64,000 bases of DNA, taken from assembly GCF_900091955.1 (NCBI RefSeq), contig NZ_FMDF01000145.1, positions 1 through 64,000 on the forward strand, given 5' to 3'. The stretch comes from Streptomyces sp. Ncost-T10-10d. Its GTDB lineage: Bacteria > Actinomycetota > Actinomycetes > Streptomycetales > Streptomycetaceae. A program made the position numbers and the translations under genes. The first letter of the stretch is position 1. Every line of letters begins with the position of its first letter. This document shows positions 31,910 through 40,032 of this stretch, piece after piece. The notes beneath the pieces are model-generated. The model worked only from the letters and a program-made list of their open reading frames with translations. It had not been told where the DNA came from and did not search any database.

Positions 31910-32971
31910 TCAGAGGCCGACGGCGACCGGGCGGCACTCCAGGACCGCCCAGCGCCCGGGGACCGGGTCGTTCACCAGCTCGAAGCCCGCGGACGCGAGC
32001 AGCGCACGCCACTGGTCCTCGTCGCGCTCGCGACCGCCGAAGCGGATCAGCATGTCCAGGTCGAGCAGCTTGCCGCGGTCCCATTGGTTGGCCGGGCCCA
32101 CCAGAAACTCGCAGATCAGCAGCCGCCCGTCGGGGTTGTCGCCGAGCGCCTCGCGCACCCGGCCGAGGATCGCGGCCGCGCGTTCGTCGTCCCAGTCGTG
32201 CAGAACGGCCTTGAGTACATAGGCGTCGCGGCCCTTCGGCAGTTCCTGGAAGAAGTCACCGGGGACGACCTCGACGCGTTCGGCGACCCCCGCCTCGCCG
32301 AGCAGCTTGGGCGCCTCCTCCACCACGGCGGGGCGGTCGATGAGCGTGCCGTGGCTCTCCGGGTGCCGCTTCAGTACCTCGGAGAGGAAGAAGCCGCGTC
32401 CGCCGCCGACGTCGGCGATGCGGGTGAACCGGCCGAAGTCGTAGCCTTCGAGCAGCATCCTGGCGGTGGCCCGGCTCATGCCGGTCATCGCGCGGTCGAA
32501 CAGGGCGCTCGCCTCCGGGTTCTCCTCCAGGTGCTCGAAGAAGCCGTGTCCGTAGGCGTCCTCGAAGGCGGGCTGCCCGGTCCGTACGGTGTGCATCAGC
32601 GAGCCGTACGAGCGCCAGAGCATCTCGGTGCCGTTGTAGAGCACCATGTCCCGTTGGCTGCCGGGGACATCCGAGCGCAGGACCTGGCCGATCTCCGTCA
32701 GCGTGTACCGGCCGTCCTCCTGTTCCTCGAAGATCCCGAATGCGGCGGCCACCCTCAGCACACGTCCCAGCGAATCGGCATGGGTGCGGGTGCGCGAGGC
32801 CAGTTCGGGCACCGCGAGCGGACCGTCGGCCAGCTCGTCGGCTATGCCCAGCTCGGCGACCACATGCAGCACCCGGGATATCCGTTTGCCGTCCGTCAGC
32901 AGCAAGAGCCTTACGTGGGGCGGCAGCGCGGCGGTCATCGCCGGGCCGACCACACCGGTCATGGGGTCCAC
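31910..32971 (-). CDS. SAM-dependent O-methyltransferase (plant-type, methyltransferase_2)
   Basis: A 353-residue enzyme: N-terminal dimerisation winged helix (VAELGIADELADGPLAVPELA, LGRVLRVAAAFGIF), SAM-binding IADVGGGRGFFLSEVL, the catalytic-base motif LKAVLHDWDDERAAAIL, and RLLICEF. It resembles TcmN/TcmO-type polyketide O-methyltransferases, so a phenol of the product is probably methylated. GTG 32971 is used (AGGAG 5 nt upstream). Confidence 0.92.
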   Translation of the reverse strand: MDPMTGVVGPAMTAALPPHVRLLLLTDGKRISRVLHVVAELGIADELADGPLAVPELASRTRTHADSLGRVLRVAAAFGIFEEQEDGRYTLTEIGQVLRSDVPGSQRDMVLYNGTEMLWRSYGSLMHTVRTGQPAFEDAYGHGFFEHLEENPEASALFDRAMTGMSRATARMLLEGYDFGRFTRIADVGGGRGFFLSEVLKRHPESHGTLIDRPAVVEEAPKLLGEAGVAERVEVVPGDFFQELPKGRDAYVLKAVLHDWDDERAAAILGRVREALGDNPDGRLLICEFLVGPANQWDRGKLLDLDMLIRFGGRERDEDQWRALLASAGFELVNDPVPGRWAVLECRPVAVGL

Positions 32972-33013
32972 ACGTTCTCCTAGGCCGGGGGTGGGTGATG
33001 AAATGACGATGCG

Positions 33014-33481
33014 TCAGATAAGCATTGCGGCGGCACTGACGTTGGCCACCAGAGCGGTGACGGCCAGCGCGCCCCGCACGCGGTTCCAGCGGATCCAGCG
33101 CTCGCGGGGGTCGAGCCGCTCGAAGTCCGCGGGCAGTTGCTGCGGATCGAGCGTCGCGAGCCACCGGTTGATCGGCACGTTCTTGGTGAGCGAGACCGTG
33201 ATGGCACAGGCCAGCAGCAGGGCGGCCAGCGCCGACAGCAGCCGTACACGGGTGTCCTCTGTCGCGATCACCAGAACCAGATCGCACAGCAGGCAGCTGA
33301 GCAATGAGATCGGCATGAACGGGTCGAAGCGCGTGACCAGACCCTTGTGCACCGGGACGTACATCCCGGTGGGCAGCGTGGTGAACAGGGGGGCGGCGAG
33401 CACCGAGATCGCCAGCCCGCCGGCCGCCAGACCGCCGGCGAACAGTGCCATGGGCATCAGTATCCGGACCAGCTCAGCCAC
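33014..33481 (-). CDS. DUF1772 membrane protein A (anthrone-oxygenase-like)
   Basis: A 155-residue, four-helix membrane protein with SLTKNVPINRWLATLDPQQLPADFE and RERWIRWNRVRGALAVTALVANV, the DUF1772 signature seen in fungal and bacterial anthrone-oxygenase-like proteins of aromatic pathways. A divergent paralogue begins 214 bp away on the other strand. It is first gene of the minus-strand tailoring operon; GTG 33481 has GAGGGTG upstream. A role in quinone-forming oxidation is inferred from the family. Confidence 0.82.
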   Translation of the reverse strand: MAELVRILMPMALFAGGLAAGGLAISVLAAPLFTTLPTGMYVPVHKGLVTRFDPFMPISLLSCLLCDLVLVIATEDTRVRLLSALAALLLACAITVSLTKNVPINRWLATLDPQQLPADFERLDPRERWIRWNRVRGALAVTALVANVSAAAMLI

Positions 33482-33548
33482 GATTCACCCTCTCGATCTG
33501 CCGCCGCCCGATCCGGCGGACCGTTGCGTCGACTGTCGGAGCCGTTGG

Positions 33549-33577
33549 TCGAAAGGGACTCGAAGACGGCTCGATGG
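33549..33577 (+). promoter_or_regulatory. Candidate SARP box in the divergent DUF1772 promoter
   Basis: TCGAAAG (33549), TCGAAGA (33560) and TCGATGG (33571) at exact 11-bp steps. The 213-bp gap between the two divergent DUF1772 genes contains no reading frame; this box may drive one or both operons. Confidence 0.7.
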
Positions 33578-33694
33578 CCAACGGCGCGACTGCGGAAGAT
33601 CTCCGCGCGTCCGGCCGTCGAGCGCCCCTCCACAGCGAATCGAGCAGTTCACGGCACGGTGACGGATACACCACACCATCGACCGGGAGTCGTG

Positions 33695-34141
33695 ATGCTT
33701 GAGGAAGTGCTGAGCGGGATCGTGCTGAGCGGGACGGGGACCGTCACCGGCATCTTCGTCGCCGTCGCGGTCAGCGTGGGTCCCGCCATGTCGGCCATGG
33801 GACGGGCCGATTACCTGCGTGCCCACGCCCTGCTGGGAAAGGGCTACCACCCGTTGATGCCGATCCTGGTCAACGTCGTGACCCTCAGCGGGTTCGCCCT
33901 CGCCTGGCTCGCCGGGCCGCCGGGCAACATCCTGTTCCCGCTTGCGTCGGTGCTGCTCATCGGGGTGCAGGCGGTCTCGCATCTCGGCAACGTCCCGATC
34001 AACCGCTCCCTGAGCACTCTCGCCGCCGACGGTCCCTGGTCCGATCCGCGGCCGCTCTGGCGTGCCTGGCACCGCCTGCGTACGGGGCTTGCCGCAGTCG
34101 CCCTGGCCGCCGACACCGTCGCGGTACTCGCCACCCGCTGA
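33695..34141 (+). CDS. DUF1772 membrane protein B (anthrone-oxygenase-like)
   Basis: A 148-residue membrane protein with four helices. It shares the NVPINRSLSTLAADGPWSDPR and WRAWHRLRTGLAAVALAADTV segments with paralogue A (NVPINR and the W-x-x-W/H-R-x-R end). GGGAG precedes ATG 33695. It is followed 16 bp later by the SchA/CurD gene. The two DUF1772 proteins may form a hetero-oligomer or act on different intermediates (inference). Confidence 0.8.
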   Translation: MLEEVLSGIVLSGTGTVTGIFVAVAVSVGPAMSAMGRADYLRAHALLGKGYHPLMPILVNVVTLSGFALAWLAGPPGNILFPLASVLLIGVQAVSHLGNVPINRSLSTLAADGPWSDPRPLWRAWHRLRTGLAAVALAADTVAVLATR

Positions 34142-34157
34142 TTGAGGAGGAACCGCC

Positions 34158-34898
34158 ATGCCACTGGACGCCGTCACCTATCGCGTCGTTCCGGGTCACG
34201 AGGAGGAGCTCACCGAGGTCTTCTCGCCACACAACTTCACCCGGGTCGACTCCCCCGTGATCAAGGACAGCTCGGGGGAGACCATCGGGATGCTGCTCGG
34301 AACCGGCCTGTTCGTCCAGGGGGACACCATGGTCCGGGTGATCCACCACGACGGCGCCGGCGCCGCGCAGATCGCCCGGCACATGTCGGTGCAGAAAGGA
34401 GTGCACGAAGCGGAGCGAGCGATCCTGCCGTATCTCGCCGAACGGCGGGATACCGAGACCCCCGAGGGCTTCAGGGAGCACTTTCACCGCAGCCTGATGA
34501 CCGTACTGGAGCAGCACAGCCCCGACGAGCGCCCCGCCGCCGGCACGGTCGCCCTGCGGTATCCGCTGCGGAGGGGGGCCGGGGCGGAACTGTCCGCGGC
34601 CCGCGCCACAGCGAATCGGCGGGCCTCGCTGCGGCTGTCCGAGGAACACCCGACAATCGTCCGTACGGCCCTCTTCCTGCACAACGACACCCTGGTGCGG
34701 GTCGTGCAGTACGACGGCCACCCGTACGACGTCGTCGGCTATCTGACGGATCGCTGCTTCGGCGACGACGCCGAGGCGTGGCTCGTTCCCTATCTGGACG
34801 GGACGGAACGGCCCGGTCACCCGGACGCCTATCTGGCCCTCGTCCACCAGCAGGCGATGCTCTCGATCGCCCACATGTCCGTCCTGGGAGTCGACTGA
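34158..34898 (+). CDS. SchA/CurD-like domain protein
   Basis: A 246-residue protein with two related halves. Each has a GLFVQGDTMVRVIHHDG / ALFLHNDTLVRVVQYDG segment, a hydrophobic-aromatic strand pattern like a duplicated dimeric alpha-beta barrel. This is the SchA/CurD family known from curamycin and spore-pigment clusters, thought to act in hydroxylation or oxidation of the aromatic polyketide. GAGGAGG lies just before ATG 34158. Co-transcribed with DUF1772 B and followed by a 14-bp-stem terminator. Confidence 0.83.
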   Translation: MPLDAVTYRVVPGHEEELTEVFSPHNFTRVDSPVIKDSSGETIGMLLGTGLFVQGDTMVRVIHHDGAGAAQIARHMSVQKGVHEAERAILPYLAERRDTETPEGFREHFHRSLMTVLEQHSPDERPAAGTVALRYPLRRGAGAELSAARATANRRASLRLSEEHPTIVRTALFLHNDTLVRVVQYDGHPYDVVGYLTDRCFGDDAEAWLVPYLDGTERPGHPDAYLALVHQQAMLSIAHMSVLGVD

Positions 34899-34972
34899 CG
34901 CCCGCCACGGGGCATCGTCCGCGTGCTCGAACCGGTCGGCACCTGTCGACCGCTCTGCCCGCCGGACACCAG

Positions 34973-35010
34973 GAAGCCGCCGCCGCGCCTCTCGGTGCGG
35001 CGGCGGCTTC
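34973..35010. terminator. Bidirectional terminator
   Basis: GAAGCCGCCGCCGC (34973-34986) and GCGGCGGCGGCTTC (34997-35010), a perfect 14-bp stem between the convergent SchA/CurD and SCP2 genes. Confidence 0.85.
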
Positions 35011-35024
35011 GTCGGATCACCGGG

Positions 35025-35459
35025 TCAGATCTCCGGGTGGTCGAACCACTCGCCCAGCTTGGTGCCCATGAACGGGCTGCCGCGGAGCTTCAGCTTCCCG
35101 GTCAGGAAGGCCTTTGCGCCCGGCAGCTTGCCGACACCCATCGCCATCATGTCGGGGAACTTGATCCCGATGGTGATGTCGGGGTTCTCGTGCAGGCCCT
35201 TGTCGGTGCGGCACGTGTCGTTCTCGACGTGCACGTAATGGAGCTTCTTGCCGTCGGCGGATGCTATGTCGAACTGGAAGACACCCTTCTGCCCCTTCGC
35301 CTTGTCCGGATTGAACTCCGACACCAGCAGATCGAAGATCAGTGTCAGGGCGGCGTCCAGCCCGCCTTCGCGCTGCGCTACCGCGGCTTCCAGTTCCTTG
35401 GGCGGGGTCGACTCGACCAGTTCGACGAGCTCGGTCACCTGTTCCTGCTGCACACTCAT
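35025..35459 (-). CDS. SCP2 sterol-carrier-like protein
   Basis: A 144-residue protein with the SCP2 fold pattern: VFQFDIASADGKKLHYVHVEND, PDITIGIKFPDMMAMGVGKLPGAKAFLTGKLKLRG, ending MGTKLGEWFDH. SCP2 proteins bind hydrophobic ligands, so it may hold the polyketide during late steps; this is inference. It is the last gene of the eight-gene PKS operon, 16 bp after ABM 3. Confidence 0.85.
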   Translation of the reverse strand: MSVQQEQVTELVELVESTPPKELEAAVAQREGGLDAALTLIFDLLVSEFNPDKAKGQKGVFQFDIASADGKKLHYVHVENDTCRTDKGLHENPDITIGIKFPDMMAMGVGKLPGAKAFLTGKLKLRGSPFMGTKLGEWFDHPEI

Positions 35460-35475
35460 CCGTTCCTCCCGGATT

Positions 35476-35799
35476 CTAGGCTTCGGCCGTGACGGCCGGT
35501 GTCAGTTCGCCGATCACTTCGAGCAGCTGCATCTCCCCGCCGGCCCGGATCGCCCAGAGCCGCTTGAGGTAGGCCTGCTGTTCCGGGCTCTGCTCGAAGG
35601 CCCGGAAGGACGGTTCGTCCGTCCAGTCGGTCAGCACGGTGTAGCTGCCGCTCTCCGAGGTCTGGCGCAGCAGTTGCTGTCCGTGATTGTCCGAAAAGCG
35701 GCTGACGGTCTCGGCGTGGGCGCGCCACAGCTCCTCGAACTCCGCCTCGTGTCCTTCGGTGATACGGATCCGCAGCAGCACCCGCAGCCCGGGCTTCAC
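35476..35799 (-). CDS. ABM-family monooxygenase 3
   Basis: A 107-residue ABM protein: LRVLLRIRITEGHEAEFEELWR, SYTVLTDWTDEPSFRAFEQSPEQQ, YLKRLWAIRAGGEMQLLEV. Likely a cofactor-independent quinone-forming monooxygenase acting close to cyclisation, since it is coupled to the cyclase gene. GTG 35799 overlaps the cyclase stop as GTGA. Confidence 0.87.
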   Translation of the reverse strand: MKPGLRVLLRIRITEGHEAEFEELWRAHAETVSRFSDNHGQQLLRQTSESGSYTVLTDWTDEPSFRAFEQSPEQQAYLKRLWAIRAGGEMQLLEVIGELTPAVTAEA

Positions 35800-36263
35800 C
35801 GGTTCACCGCCGGCCGGCCCGCCGCCGCCTTCTCCACCAGTTCCTTGATCCTGAGCATTTCCCGGCGCGTGTTGGTGTTCAGTCGCTCCGTCATCTCCTT
35901 GTCGCCGAAGGGCAGCCCGGACCTGACCGCGAACTCCTGGCGCCAGCGCATTTCCACCCCCGCGTCGGTCTGGGCGTAGGTCCACAGGAGATTCATGAAC
36001 TCGAAGGGGCCGGTCTCGATGCGCCGTGCCCGCACGGTCCGCCGGACCGGGTCCGGAGTACGCTCGGAGACCCAGTGCCAGACCGCTCCGTCCTCATCGG
36101 GGTGCAGGGTGAGCCGGAAGGTGATGGTCGCGCCCTCACGGCCGAGGATCTCCGCCTTGGCGTACTCGGAGAACAGCTCGGGCCAGGACTCCACATCGTT
36201 GGTCATGTCCCACACCAGCTCCATGGGAGCGGCGATGACGATCGCGTTGTCGGTGGCAGCCAT
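35796..36263 (-). CDS. Polyketide aromatase/cyclase (SRPBCC, TcmN/WhiE-VI type)
   Basis: A 155-residue single-domain START-like cyclase: VIAAPMELVWDMTNDVESWPELFSEYAKAEIL, TFRLTLHPDEDGAVWHWVSERTPD, FMNLLWTYAQTDAGVEMRWRQEF, RLNTNTRREMLRIK. Such enzymes fold and aromatise the first ring(s) of non-reduced nascent polyketides. It is adjacent to the ACP (1-bp gap), as in many pentangular and tetracenomycin-type clusters. Confidence 0.92.
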   Translation of the reverse strand: MAATDNAIVIAAPMELVWDMTNDVESWPELFSEYAKAEILGREGATITFRLTLHPDEDGAVWHWVSERTPDPVRRTVRARRIETGPFEFMNLLWTYAQTDAGVEMRWRQEFAVRSGLPFGDKEMTERLNTNTRREMLRIKELVEKAAAGRPAVNR

Positions 36264-36264
36264 G

Positions 36265-36519
36265 TCAGACCGCCGCCAGGCCCGCGTTGACGTAGTCGAT
36301 CACGGCCTTCGGGGAGTCCATCTCCTCGATGGCCTCGTCCGGTATCTGCAGGTTGTACTCGCGCTGGATCTGGCTGGCGATCTCCAGCACCGCGAGCGAG
36401 TCGTACCCGATCTCGGTGAACGAGGTGGCGAGGTCGGCCTCGGTGAGCTCCATGCCGTCGAGCTCGCCGGTGCACCGGCTCATGATCGCCTTGAGATCCT
36501 CGAAGCTGATGCTGTTCAT
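36265..36519 (-). CDS. Acyl carrier protein of the minimal PKS
   Basis: An 84-residue type II ACP with the phosphopantetheine serine in GYDSLAVLEIASQIQREY (about residue 42) and the usual four-helix layout. It is the only ACP visible in the cluster, so starter loading by the KAS III must use this ACP, CoA, or a protein elsewhere. AGGAGGAACAG precedes ATG 36519. Confidence 0.95.
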   Translation of the reverse strand: MNSISFEDLKAIMSRCTGELDGMELTEADLATSFTEIGYDSLAVLEIASQIQREYNLQIPDEAIEEMDSPKAVIDYVNAGLAAV

Positions 36520-36580
36520 CTGTTCCTCCTGGGGACGTGAAAAAGGGGAGCCGGACGGGTCGTGCGAGCGGTGCCGGCTG

Positions 36581-37798
36581 TCAGACGGATCTGAGGACCA
36601 CGGCGGCGTTGAAGCCCCCGTAGCCACGCGCGAGGACCAGGGCGGTCCGCAGACCGGCCTCACGTGGACGATCGGTGACCAGGTCGAGGCGGTACACCGG
36701 GTCGGGACGGGCGTTGACCGAGGGTGGGATCACCTGGTCCCGGAGGGCCAGCACCGCGGCGGCCACATCCAGTGCCGCGCCACCCGCGTAGAGCCGGCCG
36801 GTCATCGTCTTGGGGACGGAGACCGGCACGCCGCCCGGGCCGAACACCGCGTTGATCGCCTCGGCCTCCTGACGGTCGAGTTCGGGCAGGCCGTGACCGT
36901 CCGCGAAGACCACGTCGATCTCGGCGGGCGTCGTTCCGGCGTCGGCCAGGGCCAGTTCGGCAGCGCGCAGCAGGCCGGGCGGGCGCCCGGAACCCGGGCG
37001 CGGGTCGAAGGTCGCCGCGTACCCCGCGATCTCGCCGTAGATCCGTTCGGCTCCCCGGGCACGTGCCTCGTCGTGGCTCTCCACGACGAGGATCGCCCCG
37101 CCCTCCCCCGGCACATAGCCGCTCGCCGCACGGTCGAAGGGCACGTACGCCCGGCCGCTCCGCGGCTCCTCGCTGAGCCGTCCGGTGGAGAGCTGGCAGA
37201 CCAGTCCGTACGGGGACAAGGAGGCGTCGGTGCCGCCGGACAGCACCAGCCGGGTGCCCTTGGCGAGAACACGCCTGGCCTGCGCCAGGACGTCCAGGCC
37301 GCCGGCCTGCTCGGAGCACAGCACACCGCAGGGGCCACGCATGCCGTGCCGGATGGACAGCTGTCCCGTGGTGGCCGCGTAGAACCAGGCGATGGACATG
37401 TAGGCCCCCACGGCCTGCGGTCCCTCGCTGTAGAGCTTCTGCAGCTCGCGCTGGCCGAACTCGACGCCGCCGGAGGAATTCGCGGTGATGACGGCCATGT
37501 CGAGGTCGGTCATCGCGTCCGGGTCCACCACGGCGTCCGCCAGGGCCTCGTTCGTGGCCGCGAAGGCGTACTGCGTCATGGCATCGGTCTCACTGACCAG
37601 CCGTGGTGGCGCGTGGTCGGCCGCTTCGAAGCCGGTGGCCTCGCCGGCGATCCGCACCGGGTAGCGGGCGGGGTCGAACCGGCTGATCCGGCCGAGGCCC
37701 GACTTTCCGTCCAGCGTCGCCTGCCACCATGCCTCGCGGTCCAGGCCGTTGGGCGCGACCACGCCCACGCCGGTGATGACGGGTGCGCTCGCGCTCAT
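36581..37798 (-). CDS. Ketosynthase chain-length factor (KS-beta)
   Basis: A 405-residue partner of KS-alpha. The active-site cysteine position is Gln (CSEQAGGLDVL aligned with SSGCCAGID of KS-alpha), the hallmark of a CLF, which decarboxylates malonyl-ACP and sets chain length. AYVPFDRAASGYVPGEGGAILVVE and the C-terminal ARGYGGFNAAVVLR are conserved. ATG 37798 overlaps the KS-alpha stop as ATGA, ensuring equal synthesis of the heterodimer. Chain length is not readable by eye. Confidence 0.95.
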   Translation of the reverse strand: MSASAPVITGVGVVAPNGLDREAWWQATLDGKSGLGRISRFDPARYPVRIAGEATGFEAADHAPPRLVSETDAMTQYAFAATNEALADAVVDPDAMTDLDMAVITANSSGGVEFGQRELQKLYSEGPQAVGAYMSIAWFYAATTGQLSIRHGMRGPCGVLCSEQAGGLDVLAQARRVLAKGTRLVLSGGTDASLSPYGLVCQLSTGRLSEEPRSGRAYVPFDRAASGYVPGEGGAILVVESHDEARARGAERIYGEIAGYAATFDPRPGSGRPPGLLRAAELALADAGTTPAEIDVVFADGHGLPELDRQEAEAINAVFGPGGVPVSVPKTMTGRLYAGGAALDVAAAVLALRDQVIPPSVNARPDPVYRLDLVTDRPREAGLRTALVLARGYGGFNAAVVLRSV

Positions 37799-39060
37799 GC
37801 GATCCTCCTCGGTGAGGTGAGCACCACCGCGCTCTGGAACCCGCCGAAGCCGCTGCCCACGCTGAGGACGACGTCGAGATCGGCCTCGCGTGCCGTGCCC
37901 GGCACGTAGTCGAGGTCGCACTCGGGGTCGGGCTCCTCGTAGTTGGCGGTGGGTGGGATCGTGCCGCGGTCGATCGCCAGCGCGCTCGCGGCGATCTCGA
38001 TCGAGCCGATCGAGCCGAGCGAGTGCCCGACCATCGACTTGATGGAACTCACCGGGATCCGGTACGCGTGCTCACCGAGGCTGCGCTTGTACGCGGCGGT
38101 CTCGTGCCGGTCGTTCTGCTTGGTGCCCGAGCCGTGAGCGTTGGCGTAGTCGATCTCGTGTGGATTGATCCGGGCCTCGTCGAGCGCGGCGGTGATCGCC
38201 TCACCCATCTCCCGCCCGTCCGGCCGCAGTCCGGTCATGTGGTAACCGTTGGCGCGGGCCGAGTAGCCCGCGACCTCGCAATAGATCCGCGCGCCGCGGC
38301 GACGCGCGTGCTCCAGCTCCTCGATCACGAACACGGCCGAGCCCTCGCCCAGCACCAGCCCGTTGCGCCGCCTGTCGAACGGGCGGCAGGCGTGTTCGGG
38401 ATCGTCGTTGCTCGTGGAGGAGGCGCGCAGGGTGTCGAAGCAGGAGACGGTGATCGGGTAGATCGGCGCGTCCGTGGCGCCCGCCACCATCACCTCCGCC
38501 GAGCCCTCACGGATCAGGTCCACCGCATAGCCGACCGCGTCGATGCCGGCGCAGCAGCCGGAGCTGACCACGGTCGCCGGGCCCTCGGCGCCGGCGGCCC
38601 AGGCCACCTCGGTCGCCAGCGAGCTCGACATCACGTACGAGTAGAGGTGCGGAGCCATGTAGCCGGGATCGACCAGCCACTGGCGGCCGTTGTCGCTGAC
38701 CGTGCGGTACTCCTGCTCCATGGAGATGGCGTTGCCGACGCCGTTGCCGACGCTGACGCCGATCCGGTGCGGGTCCTGTGCGCCGAGGTCGATGCCGCTG
38801 TCGGCGACCGCCTCCCGGGTGGCGACGATCGCGAATTGCCCGGCCCGGTCGGTGCGCCGGATCTCCTGGAAGGACAGCCCGTTCTGCTCGGGGTCGAAGT
38901 CGCACTCCGCCCCGATCCGGCTGCGGAAGGGCGTCGGGTCGAAGAGGGTGATGCGCCGGGTCGCGGTCTGGCCCTTGACGATCATCTCCCAGAACGCCTC
39001 GCGGCCCGGCCGGCCGGGGGCGACGACACCGATACCGGTGATCACCGCGCGTGCGGTCAT
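37795..39060 (-). CDS. Ketosynthase KS-alpha of the minimal type II PKS
   Basis: A 421-residue condensing enzyme that builds the poly-beta-keto chain with the CLF. It has the catalytic Cys in VVSSGCCAGIDAVGYA, His in DYANAHGSGTKQND, Lys/His in SSIKSMVGHSLG, and the terminal VGSGFGGFQSAVV. SGCCAG is slightly unusual: SGCTSG-type motifs are more common in aromatic KS-alpha. It overlaps the cupin gene upstream and the CLF gene downstream by 4 bases. Confidence 0.96.
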   Translation of the reverse strand: MTARAVITGIGVVAPGRPGREAFWEMIVKGQTATRRITLFDPTPFRSRIGAECDFDPEQNGLSFQEIRRTDRAGQFAIVATREAVADSGIDLGAQDPHRIGVSVGNGVGNAISMEQEYRTVSDNGRQWLVDPGYMAPHLYSYVMSSSLATEVAWAAGAEGPATVVSSGCCAGIDAVGYAVDLIREGSAEVMVAGATDAPIYPITVSCFDTLRASSTSNDDPEHACRPFDRRRNGLVLGEGSAVFVIEELEHARRRGARIYCEVAGYSARANGYHMTGLRPDGREMGEAITAALDEARINPHEIDYANAHGSGTKQNDRHETAAYKRSLGEHAYRIPVSSIKSMVGHSLGSIGSIEIAASALAIDRGTIPPTANYEEPDPECDLDYVPGTAREADLDVVLSVGSGFGGFQSAVVLTSPRRIA

Positions 39061-39482
39061 CGCACGTCCCCCACTTCGGGCAGGGTGCCTTCTCCCGGCA
39101 GCGGCTCGCAGTCCACGTGGCCGAGTTCGGGGCGCGGGGCGAGAGGGCTGAGGAAGAAGGCGACGAACGCCTGTTCGGCGCCGGGGTTCTCGATGCGGTG
39201 CCGCACGCCGATCGGGACCATGAATGACTCGCCCGGCTCCAGCACCACCTCCCGGCCCTCGACTCGCAGCAGGACACGCCCGCGGATGGCGTGAAAGAAC
39301 TCCTCGGAGTAGGGGTGGTAGTGCTCGGAGACGAACTCTCCGGGCTCCAACGTGCCCACGCCCATGAAACCCGAGGTCGCTCCACAGGTCTTGGGACTCA
39401 GCAGGACACGCAGATCGCCACCGCGCTTACGGTTCGGCGGCACATCGTCCATGGCGACCTTGGTCAGGTCGGAGGTCTGCAT
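39057..39482 (-). CDS. Cupin-type polyketide cyclase
   Basis: A 141-residue cupin with FVSEHYHPYSEEFFHAIRGRVLLRVEG (metal-binding HxH...E) and MVPIGVRHRIENPGAEQAFVAFFLSPL (PxGxxH). Small cupins next to KS-alpha in pentangular polyphenol clusters (RemF/BenE-type) are cyclases. It overlaps the KS-alpha start by ATGA and is preceded by the TcmI-like gene, which groups the cyclisation enzymes with the PKS. Confidence 0.87.
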   Translation of the reverse strand: MQTSDLTKVAMDDVPPNRKRGGDLRVLLSPKTCGATSGFMGVGTLEPGEFVSEHYHPYSEEFFHAIRGRVLLRVEGREVVLEPGESFMVPIGVRHRIENPGAEQAFVAFFLSPLAPRPELGHVDCEPLPGEGTLPEVGDVR

Positions 39483-39531
39483 AGGTGCTCCACAGGTGGG
39501 GAGGGAAAGCCGGGGACGGGGTGCGGCGGAC

Positions 39532-39852
39532 TCAGGGTGTCCAGCTGTAGAAGGGCTCGGCCATGGAGTCCTTCGGCTCGCGCCACGACGGGTCGTAAGG
39601 CGTCATGAACTCCTGCAGCCGGGTGTTGATGTCCTGGTAGAGCTGGTGGTCGCGGGACCTGTAGAGGCTGGCGTCGATGGGCGCCTGGGCCTCGACCAGG
39701 TGGAAGTACAGGCCACGGAAGCGGAACAGCGTGCGTCGCTGGACTCCGATCATGTGCGGCAGTTCGGTGGCGTCGGACTCGGCGAAGAGCGCGGCCACCT
39801 TGTCCGCGTCGTCGTGATCCATCCGCGCGACGATGAGAGTGCGGTGCGCCAT
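39532..39852 (-). CDS. TcmI-family polyketide cyclase
   Basis: A 106-residue protein: HRTLIVARMDHDDADKVAALFAESDATELPHMIGV, RFRGLYFHLVEA, PYDPSWREPKDSMAEPFYSW. These are the conserved segments of TcmI-type fourth-ring cyclases with a dimeric ferredoxin-like fold. It is the first gene of the operon running to the SCP2 gene, with a SARP box about 150 bp upstream. Confidence 0.93.
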   Translation of the reverse strand: MAHRTLIVARMDHDDADKVAALFAESDATELPHMIGVQRRTLFRFRGLYFHLVEAQAPIDASLYRSRDHQLYQDINTRLQEFMTPYDPSWREPKDSMAEPFYSWTP

Positions 39853-40001
39853 GGGGACTCCTTCACGGATATCGCCGGGAGCGGCCCGGCAGGTCGGGCA
39901 GTCGGGGTGCCTGTGAGCGGACGGGCACCCAGCCCGTGAGCGGACGGACGTCGTGCCCGCAAGCGGTCGGGCACCTGTCCGAAAGCGATGCTGGTCCTGT
40001 G

Positions 40002-40030
40002 GGCTTGAGCCCTCGTCCAGCTCAACTCGA
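40002..40030 (-). promoter_or_regulatory. Candidate SARP box of the minimal-PKS operon
   Basis: On the minus strand: TCGAGTT, TGGACGA, TCAAGCC at exact 11-bp steps; the middle repeat is weak. It lies in the 180-bp gap upstream of the TcmI-like gene; the rest of the gap shows GAGCGGACGGGCAC-like repeats but no gene. Confidence 0.5.
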
Positions 40031-40032
40031 CC

